A stretch of 64,000 bases of DNA from Actinoplanes auranticolor (GTDB taxonomy: Bacteria; Actinomycetota; Actinomycetes; Mycobacteriales; Micromonosporaceae). Positions 51,595-59,605 of the stretch are shown here, in pieces (position 1 is the first letter of the stretch; every line of letters begins with the position of its first letter). Location: positions 42,095 to 106,094 of the forward strand of contig NZ_BOQL01000027.1 of the NCBI RefSeq assembly GCF_018332655.1. The letters run 5' to 3'. Under the pieces are notes generated by a model. It saw only the letters and a program-made list of their open reading frames with translations. It ran no database searches and was not told the DNA's origin. The position numbers were made by a program, and so were the translations under genes.

Positions 51595-53127
51595 ATGGAG
51601 GACCTCCAACTACCCGCGATCAACTACGGTGCCCTGTCGCCGATGCTGATCCTCTTCGGAGCGGCCTGCCTCGGCATCCTGCTCGAAGCGTTCCTGCCAC
51701 GCGGCCGGCGCAACGCGATCCAGCTGACCGTCGCGCTGGTCGCGCTGGTCGCGGCGCTCGTCGCCGTCATCCTCGGCCGGAACACCCGGGTCGTCACCAT
51801 CGGCGGCGCGGTGGCCATCGACGGCCCGACGTTGTTCCTGCAGGGCAGCATCCTGCTGCTGGGCGTGGTGTCGTTGCTGCTGATCGGCGAGCGCGCGGTC
51901 GAGAACGGCGGCGCGTTCGTGTCGCAGGCGGCGCTCACGGTCGGCTCCGAAAAGGATCTGCGGCAGGCGGGTAGCGCACCCGGCAACACCGAGGTCTACC
52001 CGCTGACCATGTTCTCGCTGGGCGGCATGCTGCTCTTCGTCGCGGCGAACGACCTGCTGACGATGTTCATCGCGCTCGAGGTGCTGTCGCTGCCGCTCTA
52101 CCTGCTGTGCGCGCTGGCCCGCCGCCGGCGCCTGCTCAGCCAGGAAGCGGCCCTGAAGTACTTCCTGCTCGGCTCGTACGCGTCGGCGTTCTTCCTGTTC
52201 GGCGTGGCCCTGATCTACGGCTTCGCCGGCGCGGTCGACCTGGCGTCGATCCACGCCGCGGTGGCCGACCCGGTCCGCAACGAGGTGCTGCTCTTCGGCG
52301 GCCTCGCCCTGGTGGCGATCGGCCTGCTGTTCAAGACCGCGGCGGCGCCGTTCCACGTGTGGACGCCGGACGTCTACCAGGGTGCCCCCACGCCGATCAC
52401 GGCGCTGATGGCGGCCTGCACGAAGGTGGCCGCGTTCGGTGCTCTGCTGCGCATCCTCTACGTCGCCTTCGACGGGGTCCGCTGGGATTTCCAGCCGGTC
52501 CTCGGCGCGATCGCGGTCCTGACGATGCTGACCGGCGCGATCCTGGCGGTCACCCAGACCGACATGAAGCGCCTGCTCGCCTACTCGTCGATCGCCAACG
52601 CGGGTTACCTGCTGGTGGGCGTCCTGGCGCTCAACAAGGAGGGCCTGTCCAGCACGATGTTCTACCTGGTGGCGTACGGCTTCTCGGTGCTGGCGGCATT
52701 CGGCATCGTCTCGCTGGTGCGCGACGCGGACGGCGAGGCGACCCACCTGTCCCGCTGGGCCGGCCTGGGCCGCCGCAACCCGCTCTACGCGGGCGCCTTC
52801 TCGTTCATCATGCTGGCTTTCGCCGGTATCCCCCTGACCAGCGGCTTCACCAGCAAGTTCGCGGTCTTCGGGGCAGCGATCGAAGGCGGCCAGACCTGGC
52901 TCGTCATCGTCGGCGTGATCACCAGCATGGTGCTGGCGTTCCCGTACCTGCGGGTGATCGTGATGATGTGGCTGTCCGAGCCGGGGGAGAGCACGCCGAC
53001 GGTGTCCATCCCGGGCTTCCTGACCTCGGCGGCACTGGTCATCGGCGTGATCGTGACGCTGGCGCTCGGCGTGGTCCCGGCGCCGCTGCTCGACCTCACC
53101 AACGACGCGGCGCAATTCGTCCGGTAA
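51595..53127 (+). CDS. nuoN: NADH-quinone oxidoreductase subunit N
   Basis: Third antiporter-like subunit, 510 residues. Conserved MFIALEVLSLPLYLLCALARRRRLLSQEAALKYFLLGSYASAFFLFG and FKTAAAPFHVWTPDVYQGAPTPITALMAACTKVAAFG carry the pump Glu and Lys residues. ATG 51595 has GTGG upstream and the family N-terminus LQLPAINYGALSPMLILF. It is the last nuo gene, followed by a strong hairpin. Confidence 0.96.
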   Translation: MEDLQLPAINYGALSPMLILFGAACLGILLEAFLPRGRRNAIQLTVALVALVAALVAVILGRNTRVVTIGGAVAIDGPTLFLQGSILLLGVVSLLLIGERAVENGGAFVSQAALTVGSEKDLRQAGSAPGNTEVYPLTMFSLGGMLLFVAANDLLTMFIALEVLSLPLYLLCALARRRRLLSQEAALKYFLLGSYASAFFLFGVALIYGFAGAVDLASIHAAVADPVRNEVLLFGGLALVAIGLLFKTAAAPFHVWTPDVYQGAPTPITALMAACTKVAAFGALLRILYVAFDGVRWDFQPVLGAIAVLTMLTGAILAVTQTDMKRLLAYSSIANAGYLLVGVLALNKEGLSSTMFYLVAYGFSVLAAFGIVSLVRDADGEATHLSRWAGLGRRNPLYAGAFSFIMLAFAGIPLTSGFTSKFAVFGAAIEGGQTWLVIVGVITSMVLAFPYLRVIVMMWLSEPGESTPTVSIPGFLTSAALVIGVIVTLALGVVPAPLLDLTNDAAQFVR

Positions 53128-53144
53128 CGAGGAAATCGGTGGCG

Positions 53145-53179
53145 GCAGCCCCGGCCGGGTTCTTCCCGGCCGGGGCTGC
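53145..53179 (+). terminator. Terminator of the nuo operon
   Basis: Perfect 15-bp stem GCAGCCCCGGCCGGG / CCCGGCCGGGGCTGC with a TTCTT loop, 17 bp after the nuoN stop and followed by TTGCTGTT. This is the strongest hairpin in the window. Confidence 0.85.
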
Positions 53180-53188
53180 TTGCTGTTC

Positions 53189-53210
53189 GCGGCCGGGGAT
53201 CCCCGGCCGC
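53189..53210. repeat. Perfect 22-bp palindrome after the nuo terminator
   Basis: GCGGCCGGGG-AT-CCCCGGCCGC is self-complementary over 22 bp, 10 bp beyond the nuo terminator. It probably acts as a second terminator hairpin, but could be a protein site. The rest of the 53128-53430 gap shows no gene or clear promoter motif. Confidence 0.5.
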
Positions 53211-53430
53211 GGCGGTGTGCCATCTTTGCGCGGGCGGGGTGATTTCGCCCACCGGTGCCGCCCGGACCGGCGACTCGGCCGGCAGCCGCCTGATCAGCGG
53301 GAGCAGGCACATACGCCGGGCCTGGGCGGAGGGGACTTTTCCGGATCCGTACCTCCGAGGGTTTTTTGATCTTGCTGGTAGGACCCCTGAGCCCGCCCGG
53401 GTCGAGGTCGTATGGCATCGTGAAAGTGTG

Positions 53431-54444
53431 GTGAGCACCGGTGACAGCGCGCTGACGTCGTTCGGCCTCGACATCGATCCTGCGGTCGACGCGTCGGTGT
53501 CGGCGACGCTTGCCGTTGTGGAGGATGCGCTGCGCAGCAATGTCGCCAGTGCCGATCCGCTCGTGGCCGAGGCCGCCCGGCATCTCATGGATGCCGGTGG
53601 CAAGCGGTTCCGGCCGCTGATCCTGGCCCTCGGCGCGCAGATGGGTGACCCGAGCCGGCCCGAGATCGTCACGGCCGCCCTGGTCGTCGAGCTCACCCAC
53701 CTCGCCACGCTGTACCACGACGACGTCATGGACGAGGCCACCGTGCGGCGCGGCGCTCCCAGCGCCAACGCCCGGTGGGGCAATTCCGTCGCGATCCTCG
53801 TCGGTGACTATCTCTTCGCGCGGGCGGCCGACATCGCCGCCTCGCTCGGGCCCGAGGCGGTGCGGCTGCAGGCGCGGACGTTCGCCCGGCTCGTGCACGG
53901 CCAGATCGCCGAGACCGTCGGGCCGCGCGGGTCCGATCCGATCGAGCACTACCTCAGCGTCATCGCCGAGAAGACCGCGTCGCTCATCGCGACGTCGGCG
54001 CGCTTCGGCGGCCTCTTCTCCGGCGTCACCCCCGAGCAGGTCGAGGCCCTCACCGGGTACGGCGAGACGATCGGTATCGCGTTCCAGCTCTCCGACGACC
54101 TGCTCGACATCGCGTCCGAGTCGGTGCAGTCGGGCAAGACGCCGGGCACCGACCTGCGCGAGGGTGTCCCGACCCTGCCGGTGCTCTACGCCCTCGCCGG
54201 GGACGACACCGACGCCTCCGCCGTCCGCCTCCGTGAGCTGCTCGCTTCCGGGCCGCTCGTCGACGACGCGCTGCACGCCGAGGCGCTGGGCCTGCTGCGT
54301 GAGTCCGGTGCGATGAAGCGGGCCCGCGAGACCGTCCGGACGTACGCGGAGGAGGCCCGGTCCCGGCTCACGCCGCTGCCGCAGGGCTCCCCGCGTCAGG
54401 CCATGGAGTCCCTCTGCGACTTCATCGCCGACCGCACCAGCTGA
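53431..54444 (+). CDS. Polyprenyl diphosphate synthase (trans-type)
   Basis: A 337-residue isoprenyl chain elongase that likely makes the menaquinone tail precursor. The first Asp-rich motif DDVMDE (within LATLYHDDVMDEATVRRGAPSANARWGN) and the second DDLLD (IAFQLSDDLLDIASE) bind the Mg-diphosphates, and GGKRFRPLILALGA holds the substrate Lys/Arg. Small residues before the first motif (Ala-Thr-Leu-Tyr) suit medium to long chains. Start is GTG 53431, or GTG 53428 directly before it; GAAAG is the only ribosome-site-like sequence. It lies directly after the nuo operon, but behind its terminator. Confidence 0.92.
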   Translation: MSTGDSALTSFGLDIDPAVDASVSATLAVVEDALRSNVASADPLVAEAARHLMDAGGKRFRPLILALGAQMGDPSRPEIVTAALVVELTHLATLYHDDVMDEATVRRGAPSANARWGNSVAILVGDYLFARAADIAASLGPEAVRLQARTFARLVHGQIAETVGPRGSDPIEHYLSVIAEKTASLIATSARFGGLFSGVTPEQVEALTGYGETIGIAFQLSDDLLDIASESVQSGKTPGTDLREGVPTLPVLYALAGDDTDASAVRLRELLASGPLVDDALHAEALGLLRESGAMKRARETVRTYAEEARSRLTPLPQGSPRQAMESLCDFIADRTS

Positions 54445-54520
54445 GCCGCCGTTCTGCACGTCTGAGGGCCGCCGCTCGCCCGGGCGAGCAGACTGACCGT
54501 TCGGGTCGTCAGCCGGCGTC

Positions 54521-55732
54521 TCAGGCGATCTGGGCTCGGTTCGCGTGGCGCCGCAGCAGGCGGCTGCCGAGCACCATCGCCGCCGCCGCGAAGAGCATGG
54601 CGATGCCGGCGACTGTCCACATTGTCGGGTAGCCCGCCGCCGCGGCCAGCGCTCCCAGCCCCAGCGGCCCGACGCACCCGCCCGCGTACACGCCGGTCTG
54701 CGTGATCGACGTGGCTGCCGCCGGCGCCTGCGGGTGCAGCCGGACCACCGCGAAGTTCATCAGCCCCGGCCACGCCCAGCCCAGGCCGAACCCCAGCACG
54801 ACCCCCGCGATCAGCGTCGCCGTGTTGAGCATCGCCAGCATGGCCAGGCCGGCCGCGCCGACGGTCAGCATGCCGGCGATCACGCTGATCTGCCGGTCCG
54901 GCATCCGGTCGGCCAGCCAGCCGCCGACGATCCGGGCCGCGATGCCGACCGCGCTGCCCAGGGTCAGCGCCAGTCCGGCGGCGGCCGGGGTGACGCCGTG
55001 CGCGACCGCGGAGTCGACCAGGAATGTGCCCAGCGCGTTCGCCGAGCCGGCCGCCAGGGTAGCGCCGAGGCCGATCACGATCAGCGCCCCGGTGGCCCGC
55101 TCGCCGCCGGCCCGTTTCGCCGCCCGGCCGTCGTCGCGCTCGACCGGCACCAGCCACAGCGCGCCCAGGGCCCCGGCCGCGGCGAAGACGAACGCCCAGC
55201 GCCAGCCCAGGGTCAGCGCCACCACCGGTACGGCCGCGCCCGCGAGCATCGAGCTGACCGGGATCGCCGCCTGCTTCACCCCGAACGACAGGCCCTGCCG
55301 GCGCACCGGTACGTGCCGGGAAAGGCTCGTGTTGCTCGCCAGCTGGCCCATGGCGTTCGCGCCGGCGCCCAGGGCCAGGATCGCGATGAGACTCCACAGT
55401 GAGCGGGCGGCGACCGCGATCGTCAGCAGAGAGGCCGCCGCCAGGCCGACGCCCGTGCGGGCGATGGTGGTCGAGCCGTACCGTTCCACGAGCGCGCCGG
55501 CGGGCACCGAGGCGAGCGCGCTGGCCCCGAAGTACGCCGAGACCGCGAGTCCCAGACCGGCCGGGCTGAATCCGAGTTCCTCGCGGATCTGCACCGCCAG
55601 ACCGCCGACCAGGAATACCGGGACCGAACAGGCGATGGTGGTGGTGAGGGCGCTCGTCACGGCCCGCCGCGGGCGTACCGCGTTCGCGCTGGTCGCGGCG
55701 GTTTCAGCGGGGGAGATCTGCGGCTCGGCCAT
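54521..55732 (-). CDS. MFS transporter
   Basis: A 403-residue major facilitator with 12 helices. The first helices (SALTTTIACSVPVFLVGGLAVQIREELGFSPAGLGLAVSAYFGASALASVPAGALVERYG) contain the loop 2-3 motif GALVERYG. Helix 7-12 similarity to cyanate/CynX-type transporters is only weak. ATG 55732 (MAEPQISPAE) is chosen; an in-frame ATG at 55789 adds 19 residues and overlaps the likely regulator site. It is divergent from an IclR regulator, which probably controls it. Substrate unknown. Confidence 0.85.
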   Translation of the reverse strand: MAEPQISPAETAATSANAVRPRRAVTSALTTTIACSVPVFLVGGLAVQIREELGFSPAGLGLAVSAYFGASALASVPAGALVERYGSTTIARTGVGLAAASLLTIAVAARSLWSLIAILALGAGANAMGQLASNTSLSRHVPVRRQGLSFGVKQAAIPVSSMLAGAAVPVVALTLGWRWAFVFAAAGALGALWLVPVERDDGRAAKRAGGERATGALIVIGLGATLAAGSANALGTFLVDSAVAHGVTPAAAGLALTLGSAVGIAARIVGGWLADRMPDRQISVIAGMLTVGAAGLAMLAMLNTATLIAGVVLGFGLGWAWPGLMNFAVVRLHPQAPAAATSITQTGVYAGGCVGPLGLGALAAAAGYPTMWTVAGIAMLFAAAAMVLGSRLLRRHANRAQIA

Positions 55733-55775
55733 CAATCGCAGAGTATGCCCGGGCCCGTGGAGCCGAAGACGGTGA

Positions 55776-55789
55776 GTGGTAATGACCAC
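55776..55789. promoter_or_regulatory. Candidate IclR site GTGGT-AATG-ACCAC
   Basis: 5-bp inverted repeat with 4-bp spacer in the 153-bp gap between the MFS and IclR genes. Short, so only suggestive. Confidence 0.3.
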
Positions 55790-55885
55790 ACGTCGCGTAG
55801 ATATCAGTCATGGTCGACACGCTTCAGGCATTCCGTCCGAGGAAGATTATTCATATGGTGTAAGTCCCCGGCGTCGGAGGTGGCT

Positions 55886-56680
55886 GTGCGCGACCCCCTG
55901 GCGGAGCCGTCAGATCTCATCCGGAGCGTGTCACGCGCCTTGCGTGTACTCGAATCGGTGGGTCGGGCCCCGCGCGGACTCACCGTGAAACAGATCGCAC
56001 GACGATGCGAGCTGACCGTGGCGACGACGTATCACCTCGTCCGTACCTTGGCGTACGAGGGCTACGTGATCCGTCGCGAGGACGGCACCTACATCGTCGG
56101 TCTGGAGATCGCGGATCGGTACCGCGAACTGGTCTCCGCTTTCCGCGGGCCGCCGTCCGTCGGTGAGGCGTTGCGCCGGGCCGCGGTCGAGACCGGTTAC
56201 AGCCACTATCTGGGTCGGTTCGTCGGTGGCCGGATCGCCGTGACCGCGTCCGCCGAGGGCGCCCGGTCGCCGTTCATGGACGACATGGTGCCCGGTTTCG
56301 ACGAGGGTGGTCACGCCACCGCGCTCGGCAAGGCCCTGCTCGCCACGCTGACCGCCGACCAGCGCGCCCGTTACCTGCGCGACTGGGGCATGCGGGCGTT
56401 CACCCCGGCCACCCTGACCTCGCCGGAGGCGCTGGAGGCCGACCTGGCCGCCGGTGAGCGGCGCGGGATGCAGCTGGAGATGGGCCAGTTCCGTCAGGGC
56501 CTGGCCTGCGCCGCGGTCAACGTCGTGGCCGACCGGGACATGGAGCGCCGGCTGGTGCTGGCCTGTGCCCTGCCGGCCGCCGAGATGCTGACCTCGGCCC
56601 GGGTCGTCCGGGCCAAGCTCACCGCGGCTGCCCGCAGCGTCGCCGAGGCCCTCTCCGCGGGGGACGCCGCCACAGCCTGA
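55886..56680 (+). CDS. IclR-family transcriptional regulator
   Basis: A 264-residue regulator. The N-terminal winged helix lies at about 10-70 (LIRSVSRALRVLESVGRAPRGLTVKQIARRCELTVATTYHLVRTLAYEGYVIRREDGTYIVG). The C-terminal IclR effector domain follows with MVPGFDEGGHATALGKALLATLTADQRARYL and RGMQLEMGQFRQGLACAAVNVVADRD. GTG 55886 has GGAGG 5 bp upstream; GTG 55880 sits inside that ribosome site. It probably controls the divergent MFS transporter. Confidence 0.9.
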   Translation: MRDPLAEPSDLIRSVSRALRVLESVGRAPRGLTVKQIARRCELTVATTYHLVRTLAYEGYVIRREDGTYIVGLEIADRYRELVSAFRGPPSVGEALRRAAVETGYSHYLGRFVGGRIAVTASAEGARSPFMDDMVPGFDEGGHATALGKALLATLTADQRARYLRDWGMRAFTPATLTSPEALEADLAAGERRGMQLEMGQFRQGLACAAVNVVADRDMERRLVLACALPAAEMLTSARVVRAKLTAAARSVAEALSAGDAATA

Positions 56681-56770
56681 CCTGCAGAAGTGCCGCCTCG
56701 AGACTCCGTTGAACCGCCCGACCCCACTGCACGTAGTACGGGTTGGAACGCGCGGAGGAGGTCGGCAGGC

Positions 56771-57286
56771 TTGGAGGATCAGGATGCCGAGCTGTTGCGT
56801 GCGCTGCAGGACGAGCACGGGGAAGCACTGTTCGCGCACGCCGTCCGCCTCTCCGGGGGCGACCGGCAGCGGGCGGAGGACCTCGTGCAGGAAACGCTGC
56901 TGCGGGCCTGGCGCTACCCGGAGGCGCTCGACCCGGAACGCGGCGCGGTGCGGTCATGGCTGTTCACCACGGCGCGCAACCTGGCGATCGACGCCTGGCG
57001 ACGCCGATCGGTCCGGGTGGGCGAGGTGGTCACCGACATGATTCCCGAGCCGCCGCCCAGCGCGGACGAGGCCGACCGGGCCGTGGAGGCCTGGACGGTC
57101 GCGGAAGCCCTCGGGCGGTTGTCCCAGAGCCACCGCGAGGTCCTGGTGGAGTGCTTCTACCAGGGGCGCTCGGTGGCCGAGGCCGCCGCCCGGCTGGGGG
57201 TGCCGCCCGGCACGGTCAAGTCGCGCACGCACTACGCGCTGCGTTCGCTACGCCTGGTTCTGGACGAGATGGGGGTGACGGGATGA
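56771..57286 (+). CDS. ECF sigma factor (SigL-like)
   Basis: A sigma-70 family protein of about 171 residues. Region 2 spans LLRALQDEHGEALFAHAVRLSGGDRQRAEDLVQETLLRAWRYPE and RSWLFTTARNLAIDAWRRR; region 4 is LGRLSQSHREVLVECFYQGRSVAEAAARLGVPPGTVKSRTHYALRSLR. TTG 56771 follows GGAGG at 8 bp and gives the family N-terminus EDQDAELLRALQDEH; a GTG at 56690 would add 27 residues of low conservation. The anti-sigma gene overlaps its stop by 4 bp, so the pair is coupled. It may also direct its own transcription. Confidence 0.88.
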   Translation: MEDQDAELLRALQDEHGEALFAHAVRLSGGDRQRAEDLVQETLLRAWRYPEALDPERGAVRSWLFTTARNLAIDAWRRRSVRVGEVVTDMIPEPPPSADEADRAVEAWTVAEALGRLSQSHREVLVECFYQGRSVAEAAARLGVPPGTVKSRTHYALRSLRLVLDEMGVTG

Positions 57287-57990
57287 GATGCGACCACGAG
57301 CACGACGATGGCGCGTACGTCCTCGGCGCCCTGTCGCCCGCCGAACGCGCCGCCTACGAACGGCACCTGGCCACCTGTTCGTTCTGCCGCGAGGCCGTGG
57401 CCGACATCGCCGTCCTGCCCGGCCTGCTGGGCCGGCTCGACCCCGACGACTTCGCCAAGCTGCTCGCCCCCGACCTGCCGCCGCCGCGGACCCGGCGCAA
57501 CAGCATGCCGGACCTGGTCATGGCGGCGCAGTCGACGCGGCGCGAGGAACGCCGCCGGGTCCGCTGGCGGGTGCTCGGCTCGGCCCTGACCGCGGCCTGC
57601 CTGGCCCTGGTGGTGGGCATCGGTGCGGTGTTCTGGATGGGCCGCGGTGGTACGCCGGATCCCTCGGTGCCCGGCCCGACGGTGGCGATGACCCCGGCGA
57701 ACGAGCGGGTGCCGGTGACCGCGCGGATCAACCTGGCCTCGGCCGGCGGCGGCACCCGGGTCAACCTGATCTGCTTCTACAACAAGGGCGACGCGGCGTC
57801 CGAGCCGTACACGATCCGGCTGATGGCGTACGGGCCGGACGACGAGAGCGAGCAGCTCGGCTCGTGGACGGCGTCGCCCGGCAAAGAGGTCAAGATGTCC
57901 GGCTTGACGCACTTCACCGCCGGGACGCTCTCCCGGCTGGCGCTGGTGCGCACGGACGACCGGACTCTGCTCTCCTACGACGTGCCCTGA
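57283..57990 (+). CDS. Anti-sigma factor with zinc-binding domain
   Basis: A 235-residue membrane protein. The N-terminal anti-sigma domain has CDHEHDDGAYVLGALSPAERAAYERHLATCSFC with the H-x3-C-x2-C zinc motif. A single helix at about 105-126 (VLGSALTAACLALVVGIGAVFWM) places the last 105 residues outside the cell; that part is beta-rich and resembles the sensor domain of RsrA/RslA-type partners. It binds the preceding sigma factor and keeps it at the membrane until a signal arrives. ATG 57283 overlaps the sigma gene stop. Confidence 0.88.
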   Translation: MRCDHEHDDGAYVLGALSPAERAAYERHLATCSFCREAVADIAVLPGLLGRLDPDDFAKLLAPDLPPPRTRRNSMPDLVMAAQSTRREERRRVRWRVLGSALTAACLALVVGIGAVFWMGRGGTPDPSVPGPTVAMTPANERVPVTARINLASAGGGTRVNLICFYNKGDAASEPYTIRLMAYGPDDESEQLGSWTASPGKEVKMSGLTHFTAGTLSRLALVRTDDRTLLSYDVP

Positions 57991-58003
57991 CGGGTTCCGC
58001 CCG

Positions 58004-58951
58004 TCAGCGCGGTGGAACGGCGGCGGCCGGCTCGGCGGTGGCGGCCGCTGAGGCGGCCGCCGTCCTCCCTTTGGCGGCGGCCCGGGCGCCGCGCAGGCCG
58101 TCCACGGTGAAGATGATCAGCGCGACCCAGACCAGCGCGAAGCCGGCCAGCCGGGCCGGCGGCATCGGCTCGTGGAAGAGCAGCACCCCGCAGGCGAGCT
58201 GCAGGATCGGCGCGACGTACTGCAGGATCCCGATCCCGACCAGCGGCACCCGGTTGGCCGCGGCGGCGAAGAGCATCAGCGGTACGGCGGTAGCGACGCC
58301 GGCCAGCAGCATCAGCACCGTGTGCCCGGCCGAGACGTGGCCGAACTCGGCGCCCCCGGTCGCGTTCAGCCAGCCCAGGTAGCCCAGCGCGGGCAGCGCC
58401 AGCACGGCCGACTCGATGAACAGGCCCTCGGCGGGCGGCAACGCGAGCCGCTTCTTGATCAGGCTGTACGACCCGAAGCTGGCCGCCAGCACGAGCGCGA
58501 TGTACGGCAGGTGCCCGTAGTCCACGGTCAGCACGGCAACGGCCAGCGCGCCGAACCCGATGGCGATCCACTGCCACAGCCGCAGCCGTTCCCGCTGCAC
58601 GGTCACGCCGAGCAACACGACCACCAGCGGCGTGATGAAGTAGCCCAGCGCGGTCTCGACCACCCGCGAGGAGTTGACGCCGTAGATGTAGGTCGCCCAG
58701 TTCACGCCGATCAGCACCGCGGCGAGCGTGATGCCGCCGAGCAGCCGGCGGTCGCGCACGATGCGGCCGAGGAAGTGCAGATTGCGCATGGCGATCAGCA
58801 CCACGCTGACGAACGCCACGGACCAGATCACCCGGTGCGCGAGGATCTCCAGCGGCGGGGAGGGTGCGAGCAGCTTGAAGTAGATCGGGAAGAAACCCCA
58901 CAACACGTACGCCGTGAGGCCGTACAGGTAGCCTCGCCGTTCCTCGCCCAT
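58004..58951 (-). CDS. rarD: RarD-type EamA-family transporter
   Basis: A 315-residue membrane protein with ten helices of the drug/metabolite transporter superfamily. The RarD beginning is clear: RRGYLYGLTAYVLWGFFPIYFKLLAPSPPLEILAHRVIWS, followed by NWATYIYGVNSSRVVETALGYFITPLVVVLLGV. The C-terminal tail of 35 residues is Ala-rich and cytosolic. The RarD role in E. coli relates to chloramphenicol sensitivity; the substrate here is unknown. It is convergent with the anti-sigma gene (13-bp gap). Confidence 0.9.
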   Translation of the reverse strand: MGEERRGYLYGLTAYVLWGFFPIYFKLLAPSPPLEILAHRVIWSVAFVSVVLIAMRNLHFLGRIVRDRRLLGGITLAAVLIGVNWATYIYGVNSSRVVETALGYFITPLVVVLLGVTVQRERLRLWQWIAIGFGALAVAVLTVDYGHLPYIALVLAASFGSYSLIKKRLALPPAEGLFIESAVLALPALGYLGWLNATGGAEFGHVSAGHTVLMLLAGVATAVPLMLFAAAANRVPLVGIGILQYVAPILQLACGVLLFHEPMPPARLAGFALVWVALIIFTVDGLRGARAAAKGRTAAASAAATAEPAAAVPPR

Positions 58952-59041
58952 GCGCTCACCGTAAGGTGCCGGCGGCGGGCCCGCTCCTTGCTTATGTTCT
59001 AGCTCACCAGGCCAATCGGGCGGTGGCGGCCCGCGCCCGGC

Positions 59042-59425
59042 TCAGTCGTCGCCGCCGTCCGGGACCAGCATGTTGAGCACCCAGCTGACCACGCCGACCA
59101 GCAGGGCGCCCAGGATCGCGCTCGGCCAGAAGTCGTCCACGTGGAACGGCAGGTCGAACTGCCCGGCGATCCAGCTGACCAGCAGGAACAGCAGGCCGTT
59201 GATGACCAGGGAGATGAGCCCCAGGGTCAGCACGTAGAGCCCGCAGCCGATGGTCTTGATGATCGGGCGCAGCACCGCGTTGACGATCCCGAAGATCACC
59301 GCGACGGCGAGCAGCGTGCCGATCTGACCCCCGAGAGAGTCCGTGGTGAGGCGGATGCCGTCGATCACCACGGTCGCGATCCACAGCGAAACGGCGGTGA
59401 TGACCAGCCGGATGAGGATGCCCAT
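59042..59425 (-). CDS. Small four-helix membrane protein (phage holin superfamily IV type)
   Basis: A 127-residue protein of the family often called phage holin superfamily IV, though chromosomal copies like this are not phage genes. Four helices are visible: LIRLVITAVSLWIATVVIDGI, IGTLLAVAVIFGIVNAVLRPIIK, GLYVLTLGLISLVINGLLFLLVSWI and FWPSAILGALLVGVVSWVLNML. The Asn-Ala-x-Leu-Arg-Pro-x-x-Lys turn is the family signature. ATG 59425 gives the usual beginning MGILIRL; ATG 59443 is possible. Function unknown. Confidence 0.8.
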   Translation of the reverse strand: MGILIRLVITAVSLWIATVVIDGIRLTTDSLGGQIGTLLAVAVIFGIVNAVLRPIIKTIGCGLYVLTLGLISLVINGLLFLLVSWIAGQFDLPFHVDDFWPSAILGALLVGVVSWVLNMLVPDGGDD

Positions 59426-59605
59426 GGCACGGGATGGTGCCATGCCCGGGCCACCTGGCGGGGCGACACTCCCCGATCTTGTCCAGGTCGTTGCGCTCGA
59501 TCCACCGGCGTCGCTCGCCGGGCCCGGTCCGCGGCCCGATCAGCTGGCCTGGTCCGCGGCCGGCTCGGCTGGGATCGGGCTGCCGGCCCGGGCCGGCGGT
59601 TGCGG

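Noticed and set aside
51610..54459. Minus-strand frame of 949 codons opposite nuoN and the prenyl synthase
   Set aside because: Antisense to two genes with clear active-site motifs and crosses the nuo terminator hairpin.
56690..56770. GTG 56690 as start of the ECF sigma factor
   Set aside because: The added 27 residues are unlike the family N-terminus, and the region may hold the promoter; TTG 56771 has GGAGG at proper distance.
59042..59425. Prophage remnant because of the holin-like gene
   Set aside because: The family is common on actinobacterial chromosomes and no other phage gene is near.
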